A stretch of 64,000 bases of DNA from Nectonema munidae. Taxonomy: Eukaryota > Nematomorpha > Nectonematoida > Nectonematidae. A program made the translations under genes and the position numbers. Location: NCBI GenBank assembly GCA_030549495.1, contig JAUIRK010000057.1, positions 1-64,000 on the forward strand, read 5' to 3'. The notes under the pieces are model-generated. The model ran no database searches and was not told the DNA's origin. It saw only the letters and a list, made by a program, of their open reading frames with translations. Position 1 is the first letter of the stretch; the number at the start of each line of letters is the position of its first letter. Shown here in pieces: positions 39,326-53,158 of the stretch.

Positions 39326-39832
39326 ATACTAGTTTACAATCTGCTCAAAATTTTGAAAGATATTTTAAAAAGATTTTTGTGTTATTATATTATTTTAATT
39401 TTTGTAAGAGTCCAAAAAAGTATACTTTACATAATATTAAAAGTTAACAATTTTATTAGATATAAAAGTTTGTACGCGATTGCTCCCACACTCTCCGCCC
39501 CCTCCCGGTCCTCAAAAGATCTCTATGCCTGCACAAAGAGTATGAATGTTGAATTCAGAAAACAACTTCGGGGATGGAAATGAAGTAAAAAAAATTATTT
39601 GCAAACTTTCAAAAGTTATAAAAAGTATGCGGTTAAAATAATATTAACTACTGTTACATGTTGAGGAAATCAGAAAGCTTTTAAAGTTTTGAAAATGGGA
39701 AATGAATTTGACATATGGAGAAGATGATAAAGTAATAAAAGAACACGAATAAAATGGGGAAAAATTAATTTATTGAAATTACAGTAACTATATAATATTG
39801 TTAAAATTTTTAAAGTATTATTGAGTTTTCAT

Positions 39833-39902
39833 CACAAGGTCGACCTTGGCTCGCCAGGACAAAGACCTGCTCATTAGAGCGAATGGATGATGATGATGAT
39901 GA
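39833..39902 (+). mobile_element. Severely 5'-truncated LINE or SINE insertion with TSD
   Basis: 70 bp ending in AATG(GAT)n, flanked by the identical 14-bp direct repeat TATTGAGTTTTCAT (39819-39832 and 39903-39916). The tail type matches the RTE LINE at 11.9 kb. Confidence 0.8.
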
Positions 39903-40746
39903 TATTGAGTTTTCATTTGAATTTCGGTACTTAAAATACTCTAAAATATTTTTTAAGTTTTAGAAGAGAGAGATTATCTCCATGCTAAAAATATCCAGTT
40001 TACCTGTCCCACGATTCGAAGATGCTGTGTTTGCTTCGGAGTATTCTAGAGTTCTAATGTTTTCTCTTATCACCGTGTTAAATAAATAAATGAAATATGA
40101 AACAAAAATGCTGTTTACCTTGCTTGTCAATAGGTTTCATGGAAATATCTTTGATGAATCAATTCGGAAAAGATCAAAAAGCGAATCGAGCTAGCAAAAA
40201 TGTGTTTGCAGAGCAAGCCAGAACTCGAAGTAAAAATGGAAACAAGCTTTATCACAAAAGCTACATACAAAGTCTTCTCCATCATCCTCATCATCACCGA
40301 CAAAGGTAGGATTCTTTGCGCGTATTTTTTCTTCTTTTTTTAATTTAATGAAATATAGCCGAACACTACTTTTTCTTATTAAGTGATTAATTATTCGTGT
40401 ATGCACATTCACACACACACACATATATACACACAGTAATACTTACATTGTGTCTTTTTTCACTTTAATTCAATTTAGAGAAAAGAAAGTAAGACGACTT
40501 CTTATCTGCACAGATTTGCAAACCAAAAACAAAGCCTGGGCATTGTATGTTATATAGAATATATATATATTTCTTGGAAAGCAATCAATCTTCATCAATC
40601 TCTCTACATCCAATTAACTCCATCCATCTACATCCAGAAAAAACTAAGATTAAAATAAAAACCCAAAAATGGTCATCACAATATCTAGCAATACTATGAC
40701 TATATTCACAACCTAAATAAAATGTATACAACTAGATTGATCAGAA

Positions 40747-41100
40747 GAAGTCAGAAGTTGATTCTTGCAATGATTCCAAAAAAAATTTAAATAAAAAAAT
40801 ATTTTAGTTTTATTGAAAAAAATAGTTTGTCAATTAATTACTCTAAATAATATTAAATTTTAAAAAAAGTTATTAAAATTAAAGTAAAAATGATTTTATT
40901 TTAGGATTATTATTTTTTTATTCCTTTTTTGACTTCTAAAAAAACGATAATACTTTGTGGATTCTAGATTTTTAGAAAGTCAGTGGTTGATTTTTGCATT
41001 GATTCCAAAAAAATAATATTTTACTTCTTTTCAAAAAATATTCAAAGTTTTATTGAGCCAATTAATTAATTGTAATTTTAAAAAAACTTAATTAAAACCG
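40747..41100. repeat. Diverged tandem duplication, period about 227 bp
   Basis: Copy 1 begins AGAAGTCAGAAGTTGATTCT at 40747, copy 2 AGAAAGTCAGTGGTTGATTT at 40974. Both continue with TTGCAxTGATTCCAAAA, AGTTTTATTGA and CAATTAATTA. Confidence 0.7.
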
Positions 41101-42109
41101 AACTAATAAACCTTACAGCTTACAAAAATTTTTTATTAGTATACCTATCAAATTTCATGGATTTGGAATAGGATTATACTCAAATAAAATATTTTTATTT
41201 TTTAATAAAATATAAAAAATATCATAAATCAGATATTTTTAATCTCATTTTGAAACCATTCTGAAATTGATTATACTTATTCAAATAACTATGAATGAAA
41301 GAAAAATTATTTTCGCTAATATATTTAAATTCATCCAAAATATTTATATAAAATAATTGGTCATCATATTATTGATGATTTTATGTTTGATTAAATTTCC
41401 TCTACCTTTTATAGAAAAAAATCATGTTTCAAGCACACACATACGCACACTTCCTCTCCTCCCCTAATCAAAATTTGCCACCCCCCCCCCCCTGAGAAAA
41501 TTTGTCTGGATACCCAAAGAAAGCTCTATGAATAATAAATAAACCGGAAGTTAGTTGAATTAAACTAAGTTCAAATATTCAATCTTAATTTAATTGATTA
41601 TTATTATTATAATAATCGCAATCTATTAAAATTTTGAAGGAGAATAATACTTATTTTTTGACCTTGATGAAAATATATTGCTCTAGTCCCCCATTAGAAT
41701 AAAAGCTGGTTGGGCTCCGGCTTCATACACTAAAATCGACTTCCAGAAAACAAAATATAAATTATAGCTTTTTTCTGAATAGGATATGAATCTTTGGATA
41801 AAAAAACAACTTAAGAATCGAGTTAAAGAAAACTTTTCAAAACTAAAAAAGAAGAATTCACTCAAACTTGATGCACAAAACTTTCTTTATTATCTCTATC
41901 TCTCTTGTCAGGGATTAATATTCAAAAGATGAGTTTAGAAAAATTTGTTAAAATTCCAAACGGTTTTAATAAAAAATATATTTTGTAAACAGTACATAAC
42001 ACATCATTCAGAAAAAAATATTATGTAAACTCACTGAATATTTTGCTTGCCCAAAAATACAAATAATTTTAAATTAGCATATGTTAAAAATTAAAACACT
42101 TTTTTTTAG

Positions 42110-42232
42110 TTGCCGGTTTTGCATCCAAGGGAGGAATCATCTTCCATAGATGGACAGATGGTTAGGATACTCACGATTAGGGATCGAACCGAGACAATCC
42201 AGATGGATACCCCACACTCCTAGGACACCTGC
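42110..42232 (-). repeat. tRNA-derived SINE, family 1, copy b
   Basis: Same body as copy a: CATCTGTCCATCTATGGAAG and TCCCTTGGATGCAAAACC, with a degenerate head including GGTTCGATCCCTAAT. Minus strand. Confidence 0.75.
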
Positions 42233-42403
42233 CGAATTTTGCTTCGTATTGTATGGTGTTGAGTTCAATATTTGAAGAAGATTCTCATTAAAATGATTTA
42301 AAGACTTTTTGTTAGAATGAGAAATGTATTGAACTATAGCCCATTGAAAAATTGGACTTTGACCCATTTAAAGTAGAAAAATCTTATTTTATTTTAAATT
42401 TAG

Positions 42404-42413
42404 CAGTGGCGTA
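42404..42413 (+). mobile_element. hAT MITE tip like the one at 24843
   Basis: CAGTGGCGTA followed by a GGGC-rich stretch. Only the tip matches; no partner end. Confidence 0.3.
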
Positions 42414-44450
42414 CAAAGAAGACAGAGTGAATAGAGTGGGCCTTGCTCGGGGCAGCATACTCTTGTTGTATTGATATATCATTAATGAATATGCAATTTA
42501 AATAGTTTAATGTATTAATGCTTCTTACAGGTTTTATTCTTAGTTTACACACGTATATAATCCAGTTTTCAGAGTTTTGAAGTTAAAATTAAAATTTAAA
42601 CACATCGCGTTATTATAAATTTTTTTTGAAAAAAATTAAGATATAAAAATTTTTTGAGAATTCAGTTAACTTTGAGTTTTCCATGTATTTTTCATTAATT
42701 AAACAGTGAAATGCATCGTACTATTTTTAATCTATACAAAAAATTAGAATTTCGAAAAGGTTTGAGAAAATTTCTTTATATGATAAATATATTAAATCGA
42801 TGATAAAAACTAAAAAAAAAATTTTTTAAATCTAAATAGTTGAAAAAACAATATTAAAAAAATGATTTATTGAGATTTCGATTTATTTTGGTAAATATCA
42901 AATAAAAAATAATTATAAAACACAAAAAAACTTTTTCCATGCTGATTTATTTGTTGCCACATAATTCGTTCCAAATTATTAAGATCAAAATTGACTTTGA
43001 TATTAATCGATTAATAAATAATTGTCAAAAATTTAGTAGTTAAAATAAAATTCGTATTTCCTTAAAACTAGCTATTTTTAGGCCTCAACTCAAATATCAA
43101 TCTAATTAACTGACTAACCAAAGATTTCTGTAAAACTATAACTACTCTAAGATTGCTCACAAAACCAAGTGAAGCTTAGATAGCTATTCTAGGATTTATT
43201 ATTATTTTGTTTGAAAAAAGGTATGAACAAATTTTGTATTCCTCACAGCAATAACTAATACGACGGTAAATGCGAAATTTTATAGTAAAAAAATTAATCA
43301 TATTTGGAGTTAGGATTTAAAAGCCTTTTTTCAAATGATAAAATATGAGGTGAATGAAAATGTTGGTTCTATTTTTGACGCGAATCGTTATTAACCGGTT
43401 ATCAACCACAGTCGACTTTACAAAAATAAAAATTAACAATGCTCTTTAATACAAATCTTCTGCTTTACATTAGATATCGTCTGATTTTATTTTGGTCGTT
43501 AACGGGTTAAGCATCTCGTAAAACAGAGACAATTCAGAAGACTGTGATATCTAAGTTACCTTATTAAAGTGCTTAATTAACATGCGAAAAAATATTCAGG
43601 AAACTTTTAATTGCAAGGTATGTGATTTTATAAATTTCAAATCTTTCCATAATATGCCTTTAAGTATTTAAATGGATAAATAAGTTAAATTTCATTGAGT
43701 ACGTTGTAGATATGGATGTGTTTTTTGTAAATAAAATATTTTGTAAAAAAAAGTCAAAGAATTATACAACGTTCGATTTGATAAATTCTTATTATTCATG
43801 GTGAATTAGAGAAAAACTTGCCTGTTTAAAACTGGCGTCAATTTATAGAGAGTATACACAACAAATATCAGCTTTATCCTTGAATTTGTGCGTCGATTTC
43901 CTTATATTTTAGCTTATATGCCGACATTAGTGTTAAATTAACAAATGAAACTTGAGGATTTTTTATTTATAAGTTATTATACAATTAAGTCTAATTTTAA
44001 ATTAATAAGTCAAAAATTTGCTAAGCTAGGTACCATTTTATTTAGCGAAACTATAGAAGAGACATGAGTACAGAATCTAAATTTAGTGAAAAAACTCATA
44101 TATCTCTTTAAATGTTAAATTTTTATCTGAAAAACAATCCAATCAATTAAAACAATCATTTTTATAAATAAAAAATTGAATGGAGAAGACTAAAAAAAGT
44201 TAAGTTTATATTTATCGGAAAGTATATGAAAATGCAAAGCAAAGATACTAGGAAAGAAAAAGTTATCACCTCCCAAAAAAATTTTGAAGAACAAAAAAAT
44301 CTTCTCTCACTAATAAACGGTAAAGAGGTCGAATTAAAATGCTTTCAAATGAGTTCTTATAAATACAGTAGTACACCTATCGCAACAATTGGTGAAAAAA
44401 AACACGAATCAAATGAATAAAAATTGACAGATTGAAAAGATGAGATAAAA

Positions 44451-44456
44451 TTTATT
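44451..44456 (-). terminator. Candidate NFS1 polyadenylation signal
   Basis: AATAAA on the minus strand, about 115 bases past the NFS1 stop. In DNA this AT-rich the hexamer is common, so only its spacing supports it. Confidence 0.4.
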
Positions 44457-44568
44457 TTTGTAGACCTGAGGAAAATTGAAATAATTGCTCTTAAATAACT
44501 TAGGATAGAGAAAACAATGCTATTGCTTTTATACGTTATGACTATCAGGATGCATCTTTGGGGAAGGT

Positions 44569-44632
44569 TTAGTGTTGTGACCATTTGATACTCTTCAAAT
44601 CAATGCCCTCTTGTGCCATTTCCCAGAGTGGA
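44569..44632 (-). CDS. NFS1: NFS1 terminal coding exon H
   Basis: A 64-base exon after acceptor TTATTTAG. It finishes a split Ser codon and encodes [20 protein letters not shown] then TAA. This is the standard eukaryotic NFS1 C-terminus, which contacts the scaffold protein. It is too short to stand out as an ORF. Confidence 0.95.
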
Positions 44633-47600
44633 CTAAATAAATAAAAGATTTTGTTAGACGTATAAACCTTTCAATATGACATCACACGAACTTTAATGTA
44701 TATATTTTTATGAAACAAAGAATATTCTATCAGAAATAATTATGAGATACAGAAATACAATTGAGGGTAAAATCCATCCAAACAATTAAAAGCTTATAAT
44801 GACTATATTTCAATCAATCAAAACAATTTCAGATGTTTTAAGAAAATAAGCAATATCATCACACTAGGGTAGGTAGGGTGTTTTGATCAGGACTCGGAAG
44901 TAAGAGAAAGAGTGTAAGAGGTTAATAAAGAGTAAAGAAGTATAAATGTTACTCCATTGCTTATATTGCACACGCAAGCAACAATTTTATTGTATCAAAT
45001 TGTCAATATAATAAAACATTAAGTGCTTTTTATATATATAATTTTTAAATAATTGAATGTTGATATCATATTTCATAAATAATATGTATAATAATAATAC
45101 GTGTGGGGTATGATTAATTACCGTTGCATGCATATGCAAATCTTGCAATGGCATCGCTAGTGCGTATACGTGGGGTGTATACTTACTGTGGTAATAATAG
45201 CAAAGCGCTTCTTTGATAAAGGTATACTGATATATAGCTTCTTCTTCTTCTTCTTCTTTGTCTACATCTTATCTCAATAGCTCTTTTTAAAGAATGCTAT
45301 AATAATATATAGCCAAAGGATCTAAAGGAGACAATGACAAAATAGGAAATATTTTTTACTCAGGTGTAAGAGTAGCATCGAAAACATTTTTTACTTCGGA
45401 TAGGAGTAAGAATAATTCTAAAATTTCCATTATACTCCCCAGGCCTGGTTTTGATCAAGAAATAACTATTAGGAGGGACATTTAAATTCTTGCATTTAAA
45501 TTACTAAAATTAAAAACAAAATTTAAAAACTTGAACCCGAGACGATGGAAAATCAAAGCCAGATGCTAGACATCTCTTCTCATGCTCCTCCCCTTCTCTA
45601 TGGAAAAAGCATAACAAAGTATTATAGTATTTTAGATAATCATTATTAAAATATTTTGATAAATGATGGTAATAACCAGGGAGAACAAAATCAATTTTTT
45701 TAAATTCAAAATTAATTTAAACAATAATTAGTAAAAAGTTTATTTTTATTTTCTATTTTTCATTCTTCAAATTTGACTTAATTTCAAAACTTTTTTTTTA
45801 TGAAATTTATTTCACTTTTTAACACCTTCCATAAGAACGGTTGGCTATAACATTGGACTAAATGGAGAATCAGTAAGTTTGACAAATTTGGCTGTGATAC
45901 AACTTGGGTTCGATCAAGCATCAAACCTGATTGCTCATGGTGACAAAAGCGATATTTCTGCTCTGTTTTTTTTCTCTCAAGGAAAACACACAAGGCATAT
46001 TATATTTTAAAAATCAAACTGATATGAAATTAGTTGTTGAGAGTATGGAAGTGTACACGAAAATGGAAATTTGGGCTGATCACAACGATTTCATGCTCAA
46101 AACGTACTTTTTAGCTCAAAAATACACTGCACCGGGGATGATGTGATGATGATGTTAATGCGGAAGTATAAAGGAGTGGACTTACCTCATTTCACGCAAG
46201 CGATTGATATGCTGCACAACTTTGTCAATCGTGTATCTGACTTCTTGTTCGGTGGTGAAGCGGCCAATGCCGAAGCGAATGGAAGAGTGAGCGAGATCTT
46301 CATCTGCACCGATTGCACGCAACACATACGAAGGCTCAAGAGAGGCGGAGGTACACGCACTCCCACTGGACAGCGCGATGTCCTTGCACGCCATCAACAA
46401 GGATTCTCCTTCCACAAAGGCAAAGGATAAGTTTACACAACCTGTCAAAAGAAAATGTCTAGCAAAGCTCTCAAACACACTTCAAACATACAGTCAACCC
46501 TCGTTAATGCAAACTTCATTTAATACGAATCGCTCATTATCCTTACAAATAATTTGTTTCTTAAACTTTTTCCTTCTATTTTCACCTTTGAATAGAGGAA
46601 AGAAAGGTTAGACTTTTTTTAGATATAAATAATTAAGCATTTGATGCTTTTGATAAAATTTATTAGTATTATTTCATATAATGGTATCATTATAACTCCA
46701 TAAAATTTTGCAGCAAAATTATTGTTCTTTCCCAATCAGTACAATTTCATTATCCAAAGAGTTTTTTTTAATGTTATGTTCCAGATGCGTCATTTGACGC
46801 ATTTTAAATTCATGGGCCTTTCAATTTTGGTGTTTAAAATTGTTACCTAAAGGATTGATTTCTGAATAATCCAATTAACTTCAATGGATGGTTGCAAAAT
46901 TAGGTAAAATATTGATTTCTGAATAATCCAATCAATGTCAATCGGGTGGATGCATCTACTTTGTCTAAACCAGTTTGTCTAAGTTTGGCTTTGGCTTGGC
47001 AAATGCAACACTCATATCAATACTTCCTTCCAATCTGTTTCGGGATTTGGTTTCAATGGCAAGTAGCATGGAAAACGCATGCTCAATGTTCACCCTCATA
47101 TGTAGTGTCAAATGGAATAAGTACTTGCAGAGCCATCTTTGTAACATCAGCAAAAGACGGTCCCATTTCCCAAAAAATCACAATGAGACATTTCACGAAA
47201 CATGTTTTGCACCTCCTCAATCATTAATCAAATCAATAAACTGTTCTTGAATTAAGAAGTCTTCTGACGCATGATTATTAATCGAGATTATAAACGGGTT
47301 TTTAATAAATTGATAGTATTTTTCAAATTTTTGTAGGTTAGGAAAATAAAGAGAAATTTCTTGGCAAAGATATGTTACACGATGTTTTATGGCCTCCAGG
47401 ACATCTTTTCATCAACAAATATATTCGAAAATCAAGCAAACTTTTTCTTGTCCAAGAATGCCATAATTCCAGTTTCATTTTAAAAACTGTCGATTTTTTA
47501 TGACAATGAAGTACTGTGGTCTATTTTCTATGCAGCGCAAGGTTAAGGGAATTGATAGGTTCAAATATGTTCACTAAAAACACCAGAAAATATGACATGC

Positions 47601-50600
47601 ATGTCTGCTTTGCTTAGCAGAAATTGTTGGATTTCATTCCATAGTATCGCTTCGATACTTTTCGTTTGGAAACCAACTCACGTTTGAGTAAGTTTTTCAA
47701 ATTCGAAATCATTTTCTTTGCATAATTCTGAAAACAAACAAGAGTTGAAGGCATTTACTTTAATTAAATACGTTGTTTTAATGACTTCACTGTGAACCTT
47801 TTTCAACACATCAGGTATGGTTTTCATTATTAAGGCTTGGCGATAAATAGCGTACCGGGTACCAATTATATGTAGAGATTTTTGCTTAATTAGAGTATAA
47901 AAACTAGAACAAGAAGAAATTGCTACAGCAGGTCAGTACACAATTCAAGTGGAAGTTCTGGCGTGCTGTAAAAAATTTTGATATATAATATATATTGATT
48001 GTGATGAAAAATGCGGATTTTGCGCTGTGTGTATTCAAAGATTTATACGAAACCATAAAAAGCTGTATATGTGAAAGTCAGAACGGCGTTGAGTTCGGAC
48101 ACGATAGCTTAGTTAAAATTTAGTAGTGGCATGTATGAAATTGCTACTTCCATTAAGGTTTATTCGCCACACCCATTAAATTCTGCCATTCGATCTATAA
48201 CTATAGAGATGTTAAAAATGTGTGTGTGTGTGTGAGTGTGTGTGTGTACTATAAATTATTTGATCAGTGAAAGAAAAGTTTACATCTTTTTTCGAGGTAT
48301 CAATATATTCTTCAAATGGTTTAGATCTTTTTTCAAGGTATTAATGCATTTTTGGAACTTGAACAAGGAAATTAAATAACAAAAAAACCTGGATAAGTTT
48401 GTAGGGCATCTCCATTTCTAATGACATGGGAGAGACTTTGGCAAAGACCATCAACAAGCATTTTGGAGAGGTGGTTGATGTGCTTTTCGTCATAGAGCAT
48501 TTCGTGGGACGCTAACTCACTTGCAGCGCCCAGACCCACAGCCAGTGGGGCAGGAACCGTGCCACTACGCATCCCACGCTCCTGGCCCCCTCCACTCTGA
48601 ATAGGAAGGAGGCGGACTCTGGGCTTGCGCCTCACATACAACGCCCCCACGCCTAAAATAATTTCCCCATATAACATATGTTAAGTTTTTGTCTCTTGGG
48701 AGACGGGGATCAGAGATACATAAAAGGTGCTCTGGTATTAAATGTAGTTTATTAAAAGTTAAAAATTTTAAGTGTACTAGTTTTAAAAAAGTTGCAATTA
48801 GTAAAGAAAAGTTTGTCATAAAAGATATAGAACTAGAAAAGATTAATCAATTTTATTACTTGGGAGAGGTTATAGATGAGATAGGTAGTGTTAGTAACTC
48901 AGTAGAACATAGAATAAAACTAGCCTGGAAGAAATTTAAATCTTTAAGTAGTGTTCTATGTGATAATACTTTTTACTACAACGTTCTTGGTCTTGCGTTA
49001 CCTCTAACACTATATCAAACTGTTTCAAACATGCTGGGATTTTCCAATTCTCTCAACGAAAACACAATTGACTACACTGAAAATGAAGACCAAGACACGA
49101 TGTTAATACAAAAAGCAAAAAAAGTAGGAATCACAATACCTTGTTCTTTTGAGGGTTATGTTTGCGTCGATGATAAAATTATGACTGATGCTCCTTTAAC
49201 CTTAGCAGGACGGAACTTTTTAGAGCAACACTAAGGACGGTTAATGGGAGTTTTACTCCAATTTTTAAAAAAAGTATATTTCTTTTTTTTAATAAAGCTT
49301 TAGCATATCAAAGTCCTTTTAAGAATGTTTTTGTTCAGTTTGATATGTTTCCATGTTTTTTATACGAAAAAAATCAAAAAACTTATTTTAGAATTAACGC
49401 CATCTATAATAAAAAAGAGTTTGTTTTAGTTAACATCATCTATAATAAAAATAAAAATTGCATTCGAACTTCCATAACGTTTACACTTATTAGATATACA
49501 TATTTAAGAAAAATTTTTAAATTCATCTATTATATTATTTGTTAAATTATTTCAACAAACGCTACTTCATATGCAAAAAAGGCATATTAATCATAGATTA
49601 ATATTTAGTTTTTTTCAAATATATAAAAAAAATGAACTAACATTTATTCAACTATTATAAAAATACAACACACAAGTATTATAATAAAAAAATCGTAAAT
49701 ATTTACAATTATTATGTGTTTCTGCACTTTTTACACATAAATAAAGTATGGCTTTTACAAATGAATTTTCCACATACACTGCATTTTCGTGTTCCCCTTT
49801 TTCTTGGCTTACAATCAATAAAAGAACAATATCCTCGTTGAACTGATGTAGTTGGGTTCTCGTCAACATTAAAAAACCCGTAAAAAGATAATAAGTTTCT
49901 GGTAGATAAGCGAGTAAATGAACTTTGACTTCTAATCAACATGCATTTTTCAGCTAAAAGTAGAGAAAGGTGTTTTTTCAGCTAAAAGTAGAGAAAGGTG
50001 TTTTATAAAGCATTTTCTTCCTCCTCTTGAAACTGACGGGTATGCATCTGAATCATTAGCTCTCATAATTACCCAGCTATTATTAACTGCAATATCAAGA
50101 AAATTTGTAAAAATTGCAACTGCCCAACGTCTAGAAGACTTATAACAGCTGTAATTTCTTGCCATTCTGTTAAAAACATCTACTCCAGATTTAAACCTAT
50201 TATAATCTAGAATAGTTTGAGGCTTTTTTCTGGGCCCAAAAGTATCTATTTGTGATAGATGTTGACTAGATAACACGTAGACTGGTTTGAAGTTTTTTTA
50301 GAATGTTTTTCCGGTATATAAACTTTAACGAAAATTTCGAATACAAAAATCTACTCTCCAATCATTCAAAAACCTTTTAAATGGCTGAACTACACCATTA
50401 ACCTCTATTACTTCTTAGCCAATTGTATAGTTTTGATTTTTGGCCCAATTACAAATCCGACATAAAAAACTTATCTGCATAAATACCAATACCGGTCGGT
50501 AAGCAAAAATATTTACCAATCTTTTTACTATATTATTGGGTTTAAAATGATCCTGTCCACTAAACCACTTTAATAAATTTGCACAAAAAAAAAAACTGGA

Positions 50601-53121
50601 CGAGTCTACATGATAAATTTTCATACCATATCGACCTGGCTTGGATGGGTCGTATAATTTTATAGGTGACCTGCCTCTATACTTGACGAGCTGCTGTCAA
50701 TTGTAACCAATAGATGGTGACCAATATTTATAAAATTTTCGAGGAAAAAATTTTGTAAGTATCTTATCGGAGCTAATTTATCTGAACTATTTCTTGTAGT
50801 TCTTAATAAATCTTATAAAGGTACGAATAAGAATGAATACGTCTCTACTGATTGCAGTTTTAAAAAGGGTCCATACTTTTCAGAAAAAGTGTTTGACACA
50901 ATCTGCTGATCTTTAGACTGCCCAATGTAAAGAATACAGCTAAGTATGTAAAAATGTTCCATTGAAAACCTTTCATATAAACTTTTGAGGTTCTCCAACA
51001 AACAATTAGGCTTCTACAAAAAAATTTAACTAAATAATGTTTTCTAATAGAAAATTACTTGTAGTTTTCTTCCTTCTTTCTTTTGTCAGAAAATATGGTT
51101 CAAAGAGATTCAGTGAAAAAAGATTAAAAATTTTCAAGGATCTTTCAAATTTTTTGCTATCTTTTGGACCTGGTCTACTTGAGATGATATTAGTTGATGA
51201 TCTTCTTAAATTCTCTGTCCAAAAATTGGGTTCCATCTGTGCTACCTTCGCAAAGAGCCGTTTCTTCATGCTTGAATCTGTTTCCTTTGCTATCAACTAA
51301 TTTTGAATTTCATATTCACTATTTGAAAAAATCAGAAGAGGTTTCTCCTTCATCACTACTTGTATAAAAACTTGAGGAGCTATAATAAAATTTTGGAAGT
51401 AACTTAGGAAACAAATGAAGCTTGTCAAGAAATGGAAGAATTATTAACAAAAATAAAGCAGAGAGTTTTGTGTAATCTATACGAGATTTCTTCACTATTT
51501 CATTCATGCAAGGAATTATTTACCAAATGTGGTGAGAAAAAGATAACAAATGCGTAGACAATTATATGGATCGTGTAGTCAATGGAACAATTGAGTTCCT
51601 CTACCGCATGCCTATTCTGATAAAAATCAATATCAAGTAAGAGTTCTTTGTGTTTGAAATCATATTTTGATTTATTTCTGCGTTGTATGATGTGTCTTTT
51701 ATTACCCAGATAATACCATGCACAAATTCAATAAAGAGTCCATTCTCTTCATTTTTTATTCAAGTACCAACCATGCGCTGTTCAACAAATCGATCTAAAA
51801 AGCTATTCTAATTTTTTTAATCTTTTTTACTTTTTATAAAATATTTTGCCTGTAGAAAAATAAATTTATAAAAAAAAGTTTTGAATAGTGTAATATAATT
51901 TTTTCCAAAACTACAATCATACGTTTGTTTGCTTTGTTACTTCTTTTTCTTTGTAAATAAAAAAATATTATAGTTCTTCTTTTTAATTTTTTATATATAA
52001 TATTTTGACTATGGAAAAAATTTATGAAAAAAAGTTTTGAATATTGAAAATATAGTTTTTTTAAAACTACTATTCGTAGTTGTTTGTTTTGTTATTAGCT
52101 AATAATGAAAGACTTGCTATAATACCCAAAGGAGAAATAATAGAAAAGATTTTCGAAGTCATGTGTTTCAAAAATAATCCTCAGAAAAAATTCTAAATTT
52201 GAAATCCACTTCAAATTTATATTTTTATAACTTGTTTAAGGTTACAACTTAAGTTTTTCATAAAAATATATTAATTTTAGATGGCGTTAAATTTAAATTT
52301 CGTATAAATTACTATAAATATTTTTTCATGTGGTGAAAATTTTATATTTCTTTTTATCTTTAAAACCCATTAAAATAAAATAAAATACCACCAAGTTAGC
52401 ATATCGACTAGCTATATTTTTCTATCAGAAAAAGAGATTTTAAATATTTACTAGCCAAAAAAAGCCCTACTCCGTCCTTCTAAGGTTAACAGATGAAGCA
52501 ATAGTATTTACAGTTAATGAAAAGAACAAGAAGTTTAATGAAATCGACCAAGATTCAGATGATTCTGAAATATCCTTTTTATTTATGATTCTCTATACAT
52601 AATTGTCAGCAAATGGTCTAACTGAGCATATAACACCCAACTTCAAAGGCTCTGTCCAAAGGTCTTGGCTTCAAAAGCAATAGAAAAATCTCTTTGTTCA
52701 TAGTTGTAGATAATATGTGCAAACTGTGTCTTATGAATGAAAACACACAAATAGTAATTTTTTTATATTCCCCTCTAATTTATTATCATTTGTATTAAAG
52801 TATTAGAGAAAGTAGGCAAACTAATAAAAACAAAAGGCGTCTATTGGTATTTTACCTTTGGGCCCGTATATTTTATGCCCACTAATTGACATCAGATCAA
52901 TATTGTAAGCGGTAACGCTGAGCGGAATCTTTCCAAAAGCTTGTGCAGCATCTGTGTGAAAGAATACGCCATATCTTCGACATATCTCCCCTTAATAAAT
53001 AAAAAATTAAATTAAACAAAATGGAAGATGTGGGCGTATTTGTGTGTACAAATATATGTGCGTTCATGTCGCTTTTTATTTATGTGTGTGCGTGTGTGTG
53101 TGTGTATGTGTATGTGTATGC

Positions 53122-53158
<37 letters not shown>

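Larger units (their letters stand above)
36840..44560. other. Gene-poor stretch
   Basis: Contains only the repeats listed separately. An open minus-strand stretch at 38031-37750 (basic C-terminus) and a minus-strand piece at 40310-40191 with CSFC and acidic residues were seen but could not be supported as exons. The 5' exons of the 30.6-36.8 kb gene could lie here. Confidence 0.4.

Noticed and set aside
40191-40310. Minus-strand acidic piece with CSFC, possible zinc finger exon
   Set aside because: No full C2H2 spacing and no convincing splice acceptor.
46143-46430. Plus-strand ORF over NFS1 exon G
   Set aside because: It is the antisense shadow of a real minus-strand exon.
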